From positions 639,605 through 703,604 of the forward strand of contig PBCF01000002.1 of assembly GCA_002716945.1 (NCBI GenBank): 64,000 bases of DNA. Reading direction: 5' to 3'. Both the position numbers and the translations under genes were made by a program. Below the pieces are notes generated by a model. It was not told the DNA's origin, did not search any database, and saw nothing but the letters and a program-made list of their open reading frames with translations. This document shows positions 22,335-32,575 of this stretch, piece after piece. Position 1 is the stretch's first letter; every line of letters starts with the position of its first letter. This DNA comes from Gammaproteobacteria bacterium. Lineage in GTDB: Bacteria > Pseudomonadota > Gammaproteobacteria > GCA-002705445 > GCA-002716945.

Positions 22335-23244
22335 TTTTTAAATCTTTATTAGTAACACTAGCAGTACCTAGTTTCTGTATTGTGATACCAGCAGCAATGT
22401 TAGATATTTTGACAGCATTGTTAATGGTTTTACCTTTAATAATTTCAGCAGCTAAAACAGAAATTACAGTATCTCCTGCGCCGGTAACATCAAAAACATC
22501 TTGTTGATGTGCCTTGAATTTTGTTATGTTATTTTCCTCAACAAGCAGCATGCCATCTTTACCTCTTGTGATTAATAGTGCTTTGAGTTTCAACTTTTCT
22601 CTCAATTTTTTTGCTCTAGATTCAAAATCTTGAAAATTTTTTGGGGATCCAACAATATTTTCAAACTCTTTTTGATTGGGTTTTACTAAATATGAGTTTA
22701 TATAATAATTAAAATCATCACCTTTAGGATCAATAAAAACTTTTGTTTTTGATCTTTCAGCTAGTTTAATTAATTCTTTTATAATAGGTTTAACTACACC
22801 TTTATCATAGTCAGAAATAATTATAGCTTCATGATCCAAAATATTTTCTTTGATAGTCCTTAATAATTCTTTTTTTGTTTTAGATTTATTCCTATCTTCA
22901 TGATCAATTCTCATCAGTTGTTGATTTTTACCTAGCACTCTTAATTTGATAGTTGTTCTTACTTTTGGATCTACAATTTTTTTAAAAGTTATTTTATTTT
23001 TTTTTAATAAAGTGGTAATTTTATTACTAGCTTCATCATCTCCTACAATACCCACAAGTGTTGGTTTTATACCCAAGTCCGATAAGTTCTTTGCAACATT
23101 AGCTGCACCACCTAGTTTATCTACTGATGATGAAACATTAATTATTGGAACTGGCGCCTCAGGAGATATTCTATCAATCGATCCTTTCCAATATCTGTCT
23201 AACATAATATCTCCAATAACTAATATTTTGTTTTTATTTTTCAT
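22318..23244 (-). CDS. hldA: D-beta-D-heptose 7-phosphate kinase (separate HldE N-terminal domain)
   Basis: PfkB-family kinase phosphorylating heptose 7-phosphate at C1. The 308-residue protein has VIGDIMLDRYWKGSIDRISPE at the N-terminus (seen as GDIMLDRYWKG), GGAANVAKNLS near residue 45, and the PfkB ATP/anion-hole signature DVTGAGDTVISVLA near residue 250. It ends just where the HldE linker would begin, after an A6 tract (22321-22326) that directly precedes the stop. It overlaps ilvE by eleven bases upstream and hldC by 17 downstream, so the three are probably one transcript. Confidence 0.92.
   Translation of the reverse strand: MKNKNKILVIGDIMLDRYWKGSIDRISPEAPVPIINVSSSVDKLGGAANVAKNLSDLGIKPTLVGIVGDDEASNKITTLLKKNKITFKKIVDPKVRTTIKLRVLGKNQQLMRIDHEDRNKSKTKKELLRTIKENILDHEAIIISDYDKGVVKPIIKELIKLAERSKTKVFIDPKGDDFNYYINSYLVKPNQKEFENIVGSPKNFQDFESRAKKLREKLKLKALLITRGKDGMLLVEENNITKFKAHQQDVFDVTGAGDTVISVLAAEIIKGKTINNAVKISNIAAGITIQKLGTASVTNKDLKNAIKK
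22321..22326 (-). other. A6 tract at the hldA/hldC junction
   Basis: On the coding strand the end of hldA reads ATT AAA AAA TAA, and hldC reads TTA AAA AAT AAT through the same bases one frame later. Losing one A in this tract, by transcript slippage or by correction of a sequencing indel, would join the two frames into a full HldE. Six bases is short for efficient slippage, so this is only a possibility. Confidence 0.4.
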
Positions 23245-24169
23245 TTTTATCTACTAGAGTTAACCAACTATCATTTTTTTTAATATTTCCTCTTATGAGT
23301 TTAAAGTAAGTATCTTGTAATTTTTTCGTAATCTCTCCAGGTAAGCCATTATTAATGTTATTGTTATCTACTTGAATTACAGGTGTGACTTCGGCGGCTG
23401 TACCAGTAAAAAATGCTTCATCCGCTTCAAATACTTCATCTAAACTTATTTTTTTCTCTACGGTGCTATAACCTAAATCTTTTGCAATTGAAATAATAGT
23501 TTTTCTAGTAATTCCATCTAATACAGTTGTCAAATCTGGCGTTGAAAGTATGTTGTTTTTTATAATAAAAAAATTCTCCCCTGAACCTTCGTTTACAGAA
23601 TTATCTGTATCTAAAATTAAAGCTTCATCAAAACCTGAATTTAAAGCATCTCTAAGTGCTAACATTGAATTTAAATAATTACCTGTCACTTTAGCTTTAT
23701 ACAACATTGACATCTCATTTCTTTTAGGAAAAGGTGAAACTTTAATCTTGATTCCATTTTTGATTTTATCCTCACCAAGATATGTACCCCAATCCCATGC
23801 TGCAACACAACAATGAACTTTAAGATTATCCGCTCTAAGCCCCATGCCTTCAGAGCCATAAAAGCATATAGGTCTAATATAAGCATTGTTCAAATTGTTA
23901 ATTCGTACCGAGTCACACTGAGCTTGTTTTAATTCATCCTTGGTAAAAGGTATTTGCATACCAATTAATCTAGCAGATTCAAATAGTCTATCAGTATGAT
24001 CGTTTAGTCTAAAAATAGCTGTACCTGAATTGGTCTTATAGGCTCTTACTCCTTCAAAAACTCCTGTGCCATAGTGTAATGTATGCGTTAAAATATGAAT
24101 CTTAGCATCCTTCCAATCACAGAATTCACCATTCATCCAGATTTTACCATCTAGTTCAGACATCAACAT
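23234..24169 (-). CDS. ilvE: Branched-chain amino acid aminotransferase
   Basis: PLP enzyme for the last step of Ile, Leu and Val synthesis. The 311-residue protein is a fold-type IV aminotransferase: HTLHYGTGVFEGVRAY near residue 30, the PLP-binding Lys in YKAKVTGNYLNS near residue 160, and the EGSGENFF and GITRKTII blocks around residues 195-225. Two ATGs, at 24169 and 24163, are possible; the second gives the more typical MSELDGKIW start. It heads an ilvE-hldA-hldC unit and is divergent from the iron transporter. Confidence 0.95.
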   Translation of the reverse strand: MLMSELDGKIWMNGEFCDWKDAKIHILTHTLHYGTGVFEGVRAYKTNSGTAIFRLNDHTDRLFESARLIGMQIPFTKDELKQAQCDSVRINNLNNAYIRPICFYGSEGMGLRADNLKVHCCVAAWDWGTYLGEDKIKNGIKIKVSPFPKRNEMSMLYKAKVTGNYLNSMLALRDALNSGFDEALILDTDNSVNEGSGENFFIIKNNILSTPDLTTVLDGITRKTIISIAKDLGYSTVEKKISLDEVFEADEAFFTGTAAEVTPVIQVDNNNINNGLPGEITKKLQDTYFKLIRGNIKKNDSWLTLVDKNEK

Positions 24170-24262
24170 AAATAATCTCTTATCTTCATATTTAACTGAA
24201 AACTATAACATGTCTATATGTGTAAAACATTGAAAATACAAATGTTTTCATAATATTGTAAC

Positions 24263-24290
24263 TTGATTATACAATATTTTGTGCAATAAT
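24263..24290 (+). promoter_or_regulatory. Sigma70-type promoter for the iron transporter
   Basis: TTGATT at 24263-24268 and AATAAT at 24285-24290 are separated by 16 bases and match the -35 and -10 consensus at 4/6 and 5/6. The predicted start lies about 25 bases before fbpA. The -10 box falls inside the Fur box, the usual arrangement for iron repression. Confidence 0.55.
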
Positions 24291-24303
24291 GAGAATCATT
24301 CTT
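24285..24303 (+). promoter_or_regulatory. Fur box upstream of fbpABC
   Basis: The 19 bases AATAATGAGAATCATTCTT match the Fur consensus GATAATGATAATCATTATC at 15 of 19 positions with near dyad symmetry. The site covers the -10 box and lies about 20 bases before the start codon of a ferric-iron binding protein. Iron-bound Fur would block transcription; this is inferred from position and match. Confidence 0.8.
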
Positions 24304-24322
24304 ATTTATGGAGAAATTATAA

Positions 24323-25354
24323 ATGAAAAATATTAGCCTAGTTTTGACTTTGATTTTAATAGGTCAATTATTTTTTATACAAAAAATTTTTGCTGACGAC
24401 AATGTTGTGAACATATATTCAGCGAGAAAAAATCATCTTATAAAACCACTACTGAATGATTTTACTAAAATAACTTCTATTAAAACAAATGTTGTAAGTG
24501 CTAAGGCAAAAGTTTTACAAAAACGACTATTGGCTGAAGGTTCTAACTCACAAGCTGATGTCCTATTAACCGTAGACGCTGGCAATCTGTTTAGAGCAAA
24601 AAATAAAGGTCTCTTAAAAAAGATTAGATCTGATGAATTAAATAGATTAGTATCACCTCATCTAAGAGACAGAGAGGGATATTGGTATGCCTTATCTATT
24701 CGATCAAGAGTTATAATGTATAATCCTGAAAAAATTTCACCAAAAGAAATTAAAAGATATGAAAGTTTAGCTAACCCTAATTTAAAAGGACGTGTATGTA
24801 TGCGATCGTCAGGAAATATTTATAATCAATCTTTGCTTGCTTCTCTAATTCATCATATGGGTCAGAGAAAATCTACTATATGGGCTAAAAATGTTGTCAA
24901 TAATTTTGCAAGAAAAACTAAAGGAAATGATAGAACTCAAATGACATCTGTAGTACTCGGTGAATGTGATGTAACTATTGCAAACACGTATTACTTGGGA
25001 AAGTGGATGACATCTAAAAAAGAAAATGAAAAAAAATACTCTACAAGAATAAAAGTATTATTTCCTAATCAAAATGATCGTGGTTCTCATATAAATATTA
25101 GTGGTGCAGCAGTTACAAAACATGCTAAAAATACTGGTAATGCTATAAAACTAATAGAATATTTAGCTAGTGATCGAGCTCAAGAAATTTATGCAAAGAA
25201 AAATCATGAATATCCAATCAGAAATAATATACCTGTGAGTGAAATTGTGAAATCATGGGGATATCCTTTTATAATGGATAAAATAAATTTGGATGTACTT
25301 GGTGTGAATAATTCACGAGCTGTGAAAATATTTGATGAAGTTGGATGGCGGTAA
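24323..25354 (+). CDS. fbpA: Ferric iron ABC transporter, periplasmic binding protein
   Basis: Captures Fe(III) in the periplasm for the FbpBC importer. The 343-residue protein has a signal peptide cleaved after about IQKIFA, then NVVNIYSARKNHLI, the FbpA/FutA beginning. The paired iron-ligand tyrosines are at 223-224 in ANTYYLGKW, and HINISGAAVTKHAKN lies near residue 255. A GGAG ribosome site lies nine bases before the ATG. It is preceded by a Fur box and overlaps fbpB by ten bases. Confidence 0.92.
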   Translation: MKNISLVLTLILIGQLFFIQKIFADDNVVNIYSARKNHLIKPLLNDFTKITSIKTNVVSAKAKVLQKRLLAEGSNSQADVLLTVDAGNLFRAKNKGLLKKIRSDELNRLVSPHLRDREGYWYALSIRSRVIMYNPEKISPKEIKRYESLANPNLKGRVCMRSSGNIYNQSLLASLIHHMGQRKSTIWAKNVVNNFARKTKGNDRTQMTSVVLGECDVTIANTYYLGKWMTSKKENEKKYSTRIKVLFPNQNDRGSHINISGAAVTKHAKNTGNAIKLIEYLASDRAQEIYAKKNHEYPIRNNIPVSEIVKSWGYPFIMDKINLDVLGVNNSRAVKIFDEVGWR

Positions 25355-26988
25355 GTATTCAAAAAGATACTGCTAGTAAAGGCAAGCTTCTTTTTTTAGG
25401 AAGCTTGTTTGTTTTTATCATTCCAATCTTAATAATTTTTTTCCATGTCTTTATTCCTACTTCTGATTTATGGGATCATCTAATAAAAAATGTCTTGTTT
25501 TTATATATTACAAATACATTATTTATTGTTTTATGGGTGATAATTTGTACTTCAATTATAGGAATTTCAACTGCCTGGCTTATTAATAGGTGTCAATTTC
25601 CAGGTCATAATATCTTTAAATGGATGTTAGTTCTACCATTAGCAATTCCTGCTTATGTTCTAGCATTTATATATGCGGGATTATTTGAACCATCAGGTAT
25701 GGTGTTTGGTTTATTTGATGAGTACTTAAATTTGGGTCCTAAAATTTATAACACAATAGAAATGAGAAACATTTATGGGGTGATTTTTATTTTGAGTTTA
25801 AGTTTGTACCCATATGTATACTTGCTAAGTTTATCTTCCTTTTCTGAACAATCATATTGTGCATCAGAAGTTGGTAAATCCATGGGGTTATCTCCAATAC
25901 AAGTTTTCTCTAGAATTAATATACCATTAGCTAGACCGGGAATTATTGCTGGATTGAGTTTTGTTGTCATGGAAACATTATCAGAATTCGGAGCTATGGA
26001 CTATTATGGTGTTAACACATTCACAACTGGAATATTTAGGACATGGTTTGCTCTTGGTGATGATACTAGCGCTCTTCATCTAGCCTCTATATTATTATCT
26101 TTTGTTTTTATAGTATTAATATTGGAAAATTTATTAAGAGGTAAAAGTCAATACACAAATACATCAAAAAAATTTGTTAAACCCAAAAAAATACAACTAC
26201 GAGGCAAGATTTCCTACTTTGCTTCAGTATGGTGTACGATGATATGCCTATTAGGTTTTATAATACCAGTTACACAATTAATTATTTGGCTACTTGATTC
26301 ATATTCTATCGTAGATATGCAAAATTATTTTAATTTAATTTGGAGTACAATATGGTTAGCTGTAATATCTTCATTTCTTATATTATTATTGTCGCTGTAT
26401 ATTTGTTATATGGGTAGATCGTTTAAAGATTTTTTTACTAAAACAGCTATAAGAATTTTTACTTTGGGTTATTCTATTCCTGGCATTGTTATTGCCATGG
26501 GTGTCATGACTGCACTAATTTTATTTGATAGATTTCAATCTAATATTTTTGATGGTACACCTCTTTTTTATTTAACTGGCTCGTTTGTTGGATTAGTGTT
26601 TGCGTACATTGTAAGATTTTCAACGATATCTATTAAAACAAATGAATCTGGTTTGGACAAAATTAAACCTAGCATTGATAATACTGCAAAATCATTTGGT
26701 AAATCTGGTTTTTCTATTATTAAAGGAATACATTTCCCAATGATGAAAACTAGTCTAATTGCTGCTCTTATATTAGTTTTTGTAGATATTGCAAAAGAGC
26801 TTCCGGCAACATTGGTTCTTCGTCCATTTAATTTTGAAACACTAGCAACTCATATCTATGAATTAGCTTCCGCAGAATCATTATCTATGATTGCGTCCCC
26901 AGCTTTAGCATTAATATTTATCGGATTGATACCAGTTATGATATTATCTAAAAAGATAGTTCATGATAAATATGCAACACAAGCTTAA
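25345..26988 (+). CDS. fbpB: Ferric iron ABC transporter permease
   Basis: Inner-membrane channel of the iron importer. The 547-residue protein is a tandem duplication of two binding-protein-dependent permease units with about twelve membrane helices. Each half carries an EAA-type loop facing the ATPase: EVGKSMGLSPIQVFSRINIPLA near residue 175 (seen as GLSPIQVFSRINIPLARPG) and AKSFGKSGFSIIKGIHFPMM near residue 450. Length is typical for FbpB. It overlaps both fbpA (10 bases) and fbpC (26 bases). Confidence 0.92.
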   Translation: MAVSIQKDTASKGKLLFLGSLFVFIIPILIIFFHVFIPTSDLWDHLIKNVLFLYITNTLFIVLWVIICTSIIGISTAWLINRCQFPGHNIFKWMLVLPLAIPAYVLAFIYAGLFEPSGMVFGLFDEYLNLGPKIYNTIEMRNIYGVIFILSLSLYPYVYLLSLSSFSEQSYCASEVGKSMGLSPIQVFSRINIPLARPGIIAGLSFVVMETLSEFGAMDYYGVNTFTTGIFRTWFALGDDTSALHLASILLSFVFIVLILENLLRGKSQYTNTSKKFVKPKKIQLRGKISYFASVWCTMICLLGFIIPVTQLIIWLLDSYSIVDMQNYFNLIWSTIWLAVISSFLILLLSLYICYMGRSFKDFFTKTAIRIFTLGYSIPGIVIAMGVMTALILFDRFQSNIFDGTPLFYLTGSFVGLVFAYIVRFSTISIKTNESGLDKIKPSIDNTAKSFGKSGFSIIKGIHFPMMKTSLIAALILVFVDIAKELPATLVLRPFNFETLATHIYELASAESLSMIASPALALIFIGLIPVMILSKKIVHDKYATQA

Positions 26989-28012
26989 AATTGAAAATAC
27001 ATCATTACGTTTCGACAATGAATCTATTTTAGAAAATTTGTCACTTGCTGTAGATAAAAATGAAATAGTATCTATTGTAGGGGCAAGCGCGTCAGGTAAA
27101 ACTACATTATTGCGTGCAATAGCTGGATTTGAGAATATAGAATCTGGTAAAATTTTTTTAAATGACAACTTAATGAGTAGTAATGATTATACAGTCACAC
27201 CCGAGTCCAGAGGTGTTGGAATTATTTTTCAAGATTTAGCTCTATTCCCCCATCTGACCGTTGAAGAAAATATTATGTTTGGACTTACATCTACTCAAAC
27301 AAATCAAAAAATTAGCAGGAGTTCTGAATTAGCAAATTTATTGGAAATTAGTAGCATTGTCAAAAAATATCCTCATGAAATATCCGGTGGTCAACAACAA
27401 AGGGTTGCTATTGCTAGAGCCATAGCCCCTAAACCTGAGATCTTATTATTAGATGAACCTTTTAGTGCTATTGACGAAGAATTCAAGGAACAATTAATTA
27501 AAGATGTTAAAAAATTATTAAAAAAAGAAAATATTACAACTGTAATTGTTACTCATAATATAAAAGAAGCATTAGAAATATCAGATAAAATTGCATTTCT
27601 ATCAAATAAAAAAATTTTACAATTTGGAACACCTTATGACTTATATCATAAACCAATATCTAAACAGATTGCTAATTTCTTTGGTATTAGTAGTTATATT
27701 AAAGGAAAAATTATTAAAAAGAATTGTATTGAAACTATATTGGGTGTTTTTAAAAAAGACACAGCATCTTTTGAAGTGGGAAGTGAAATAGAAGTATTAA
27801 TTAGGCCAGATGATATAATTCATGATGATAATTCCTTACAAACAGCTAAAGTTATAGACAAGATATTTCATGGTTCAGATTTTTTATACAAACTGTCTTT
27901 ACGTGATGAACAAATAGTATTTTGTTATACTCCTAGCCATCACAATCATGCAATAAACGAAATGATAGGAATAACTCATAAAATTGATCATGTTATTTTT
28001 TTTAATACATAA
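26963..28012 (+). CDS. fbpC: Ferric iron ABC transporter ATPase
   Basis: Powers the FbpAB importer by ATP hydrolysis. The 349-residue protein has Walker A GASASGKTT near residue 39, a Q-loop in IIFQDLALFPH, the ABC signature SGGQQQR near residue 138, Walker B ILLLDEP near residue 158, and a C-terminal TOBE-like regulatory domain after about residue 240. Two in-frame ATGs, 26963 and 26972, are possible; both overlap fbpB. It ends one base before the convergent acyl-CoA ligase gene. Confidence 0.93.
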   Translation: MINMQHKLKIENTSLRFDNESILENLSLAVDKNEIVSIVGASASGKTTLLRAIAGFENIESGKIFLNDNLMSSNDYTVTPESRGVGIIFQDLALFPHLTVEENIMFGLTSTQTNQKISRSSELANLLEISSIVKKYPHEISGGQQQRVAIARAIAPKPEILLLDEPFSAIDEEFKEQLIKDVKKLLKKENITTVIVTHNIKEALEISDKIAFLSNKKILQFGTPYDLYHKPISKQIANFFGISSYIKGKIIKKNCIETILGVFKKDTASFEVGSEIEVLIRPDDIIHDDNSLQTAKVIDKIFHGSDFLYKLSLRDEQIVFCYTPSHHNHAINEMIGITHKIDHVIFFNT

Positions 28013-28013
28013 C

Positions 28014-29663
28014 TTATAAGTCTCTTAATTTACGTCTTAAAATTTTACCCACATTGCTCTTTGGTAGTTCATTTACAAATACGACTGTTTTTGGAATTTT
28101 ATAGATTGTTAGTCCCTTTTTACAAAAAGCAATAACCTCGGACTGAGTTAAATTAGAATTCTTGCTAACAACAAAAACTTTTATGCTCTCTCCCCTATTT
28201 TTATCTGGCAAGCCTATTGCACCTACCTCAATGATATCTTGATGTGTAGTTAAATAATCTTCAATTTCATTAGGGTAAACATTAAAGCCTGATGATATTA
28301 TCATATCCTTTTTTCTATCGACTATTTTCACAAAACCCTTGCTATTCATCATTGCAACATCTCCAGTTTTAAAAAAACCATCTTTTGTAAAAGCATTTTT
28401 AGTTTCTTCTTCATTTTTCCAGTAGCCTTTCATAACTTGAGGTCCTTTAACACATAACTCTCCTTTCTCTCCAAAAACAACTTCATTTTCTTTTTCATCT
28501 CTTATAGAAACATGTGTTGAGGGTAAAGGTAATCCGATAGTTCCGTTGTATTCATGATTAATTATATTAATAGTCACAACTGGCGATGTTTCTGTTAATC
28601 CATAACCTTGACTTATATTAGTTCCAGTTATAGTTTTCCATTTCTCCGCTGTATCTTTTAAAACAGCCATACCTCCTCCAACTGAGAATTTAAAATTGTC
28701 AAAATTTATTTTTTTAAAATCACTACTAGTTAATAAAAGATTAAATAATGTGTTTACTGCTGTCATTACAGTGAATTTTGTAGATTTCAACGTTTTTAAA
28801 AAACTTCTTAAATCTCTAGGATTGGTAATCAAAACATTCTCAGCACCAAACTTAAAAAAAGTCAAACAATTTACAGTTAATGAAAATATATGATAGAGGG
28901 GTAATGCTGTCAAAATAACCTCTTTACCATCAATTATATAATTTTTAATCCATAAATTTAATTGCTCAATGTTTGATAGCAAATTACCATGAGTTAATAT
29001 AGCAGCTTTAGATTTACCAGTTGTACCACCAGTATATTGCAAAAATGCTATATCATTTTTATTTAATTTAATATCATTTAACTGGTAAGTAGTTTTTAAG
29101 ATTTCATTGAAATATATAATATTTTGGTGATTAATTTTTTTTTTCTCTCCTTTGTATAATAGAACCATATTTACAATCACTTTCATTATAGGATTCAGCA
29201 AATCTGTAATTTTGCAAACTATAATATGTTTGAGATTAGTTTTAGAGATAATTGGTTCTAATTCACCAAAAAATTTATCTAATACTATAATGATATCAGC
29301 TTCAGAGTCAATTAATACATTCTCTAGCTCTCTTTCTTTGAATAATGGATTTACATTAACTACCGTTGCTCCTGAAAGAAATGAACCAAAAAGAGTGACT
29401 GGGTATGTCATTAAATTTGGCAACATAATAGCTACTTTCGTATTTTTTTTAGAATTACATTTTGTTTGTAAATAAGAAGCAAACTTTTCAGCATGCTTTT
29501 TTGTTTGATTAAATGTTAATGATGATTTTAGATTACTAAAAGCAATGTTTGTAGAATATTTTCTTGTTGCCTTGTCAAAAAGATCTACTAAAGAATTGTA
29601 TTCAATTTCATCTATTGTATCTGGAATATCCTTGGGATAATTTTTTGTCCATAATTTTTCCAT
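28014..29663 (-). CDS. fadD: Long-chain fatty acid-CoA ligase (AMP-forming)
   Basis: Activates fatty acids to acyl-CoA through an acyl-adenylate. The 549-residue protein has all signatures of the adenylate-forming family: the P-loop-like YTGGTTGKSKAAILTHGN near residue 212, GYGLTETSP near residue 345, KTGDVA near residue 435, and the hinge DRKKDMIISSG followed by KSNVGKILRRKLRDL with the catalytic Lys. Length is normal for FadD. It stands alone, downstream of groEL on the same strand but behind an intrinsic terminator. No beta-oxidation genes are nearby, so the exact acyl substrate is unknown. Confidence 0.9.
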   Translation of the reverse strand: MEKLWTKNYPKDIPDTIDEIEYNSLVDLFDKATRKYSTNIAFSNLKSSLTFNQTKKHAEKFASYLQTKCNSKKNTKVAIMLPNLMTYPVTLFGSFLSGATVVNVNPLFKERELENVLIDSEADIIIVLDKFFGELEPIISKTNLKHIIVCKITDLLNPIMKVIVNMVLLYKGEKKKINHQNIIYFNEILKTTYQLNDIKLNKNDIAFLQYTGGTTGKSKAAILTHGNLLSNIEQLNLWIKNYIIDGKEVILTALPLYHIFSLTVNCLTFFKFGAENVLITNPRDLRSFLKTLKSTKFTVMTAVNTLFNLLLTSSDFKKINFDNFKFSVGGGMAVLKDTAEKWKTITGTNISQGYGLTETSPVVTINIINHEYNGTIGLPLPSTHVSIRDEKENEVVFGEKGELCVKGPQVMKGYWKNEEETKNAFTKDGFFKTGDVAMMNSKGFVKIVDRKKDMIISSGFNVYPNEIEDYLTTHQDIIEVGAIGLPDKNRGESIKVFVVSKNSNLTQSEVIAFCKKGLTIYKIPKTVVFVNELPKSNVGKILRRKLRDL

Positions 29664-29689
29664 AATATAATGTATTATTTATCATTTCT

Positions 29690-29726
29690 CTAAAAATAAA
29701 AAGCCTCTTAATTAAGTAAGAGGCTT
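29690..29726 (-). terminator. Intrinsic terminator after groEL
   Basis: A perfect ten-base stem AAGCCTCTTA (29701-29710) pairs with TAAGAGGCTT (29717-29726) around a six-base loop. On the minus strand it is followed by TTTATTTTT. It lies about 27 bases after the groEL stop codon. This is the only strong intrinsic terminator I found in the window. Confidence 0.9.
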
Positions 29727-29752
29727 CTTTGTATTAGTTTATAGGATGAATG

Positions 29753-31721
<1,969 letters not shown>

Positions 31722-31749
31722 TCAAATACCTCATTATATTACATCTGAG

Positions 31750-31776
31750 TTAGCACTCTAACCCCTCGAGAGATAA
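31750..31776 (-). promoter_or_regulatory. CIRCE operator (HrcA site) of groESL
   Basis: The plus strand reads TTAGCACTC (31750-31758), a nine-base spacer, then GAGAGATAA (31768-31776). CIRCE is TTAGCACTC-N9-GAGTGCTAA: the first half matches 9/9, the second 7/9, and the spacing is exact. It sits between the -10 box and the groES start codon, the normal place for HrcA repression. Confidence 0.88.
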
Positions 31777-31802
31777 TATAATATCTAAATCGAAAATTTC
31801 AA
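31775..31802 (-). promoter_or_regulatory. groESL promoter
   Basis: On the minus strand TTGAAA (31802-31797) and TATATT (31780-31775) are 16 bases apart, a sigma70-type promoter whose start would fall within CIRCE. The -35 context CCCTTGAAA also fits the sigma32 -35 consensus, but no CCCCAT-type -10 is present, so heat-sigma use is uncertain. Confidence 0.6.
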
Positions 31803-31816
31803 GGGCTAAATTATAT

Positions 31817-32242
31817 TTAATCGTTATCGCTGGTGTGTTCAACATCAATAATGGACTTTTTCTTGCTGTCGTGTGAAGCTTCTGAAGCATATTTTTGAAG
31901 GTATTTTTTTAGAAGTGTGTCTCTCAAAGGTCTGATCAAAAGCATAGTTCCAATCAAATCGGTAAAAAATCCAGGAATAATAAGCATGATTCCCGCAAAG
32001 AAAAAAATCATTCCTGATAATATCTCAATCTCTGGTTTTATACCCTGGGCAAGTTTATTCCTAATTTCAAGAAAATAGTTAATACTACCTTTTTTTATTA
32101 AATAAAAACCAATTATTGCTGACAAAAAGATGAGAGTGATTGTCACAAAAGTGCCTATATATCCGCCTATTTCAATGAATAAGATGATTTCAATAATAGG
32201 GATAAAAATAAAAATTATTGGAATTATATGCTTAGATTTCAT
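31817..32242 (-). CDS. fxsA: FxsA-family inner-membrane protein
   Basis: Small membrane protein of unknown biochemical role; in Escherichia coli, overexpressed FxsA relieves F-plasmid exclusion of phage T7. The 141-residue protein has three to four membrane helices and the family core GMIFFFAGIMLIIPGFFTD near residue 75, then IGTMLLIRPLR, followed by a charged cytoplasmic tail. Its position next to groESL and cutA/dsbD resembles other gammaproteobacteria. The start overlaps the annotated-length cutA frame by 15 bases unless cutA starts at its downstream GTG. Confidence 0.85.
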   Translation of the reverse strand: MKSKHIIPIIFIFIPIIEIILFIEIGGYIGTFVTITLIFLSAIIGFYLIKKGSINYFLEIRNKLAQGIKPEIEILSGMIFFFAGIMLIIPGFFTDLIGTMLLIRPLRDTLLKKYLQKYASEASHDSKKKSIIDVEHTSDND

Positions 32243-32254
32243 AGTATCATTAAT

Positions 32255-32575
32255 GTGAAAAATAAATTTATTTTAACATTAACAACAACTGATAAAAAAT
32301 CTATTTCTGAGAAAATAGCAAAAGAACTTATTGCAAGCAAAATAGCCGCATGTGTTTCTATACATTCACCAACAACTACTTATTACTTTTGGGGGGGGAA
32401 AATAAGAAAAGATAAAGAATGGATGATTATGATTAAATCCCCAAAACATAATTATGAAAAGGTTGAGAAACTGATTAAAAAATTGCATAACTATGAACTT
32501 CCTGAAATAATATCAATTAAAATTGAAAGTGGTTCAAAAAAATATTTAAATTGGATTGCAAATGAAACAAAATAA
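32255..32575 (+). CDS. cutA: Divalent cation tolerance protein CutA1
   Basis: Trimeric, PII-like cytoplasmic protein of unclear role, linked to copper tolerance. I prefer the GTG at 32255, giving MKNKFILTLTTTDKK and 106 residues, the typical length; the upstream ATG at 32228 would overlap the divergent fxsA start. Family signatures are KELIASKIAACVSI near residue 25 and YYFWGGKIRKDKEW near residue 45. A run of eight G encodes the W-G-G in that motif, extraordinary in such AT-rich DNA. The dsbD ATG lies 14 bases before its stop. Confidence 0.85.
   Translation: MKNKFILTLTTTDKKSISEKIAKELIASKIAACVSIHSPTTTYYFWGGKIRKDKEWMIMIKSPKHNYEKVEKLIKKLHNYELPEIISIKIESGSKKYLNWIANETK
32391..32398 (+). repeat. 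G8 homopolymer inside cutA
   Basis: Eight consecutive G follow TTTT within the cutA frame (codons TTT TGG GGG GGG AAA). The encoded Trp-Gly-Gly-Lys fits the conserved CutA motif, so the in-frame length is functional. A one-base length change would truncate the protein. Confidence 0.9.
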
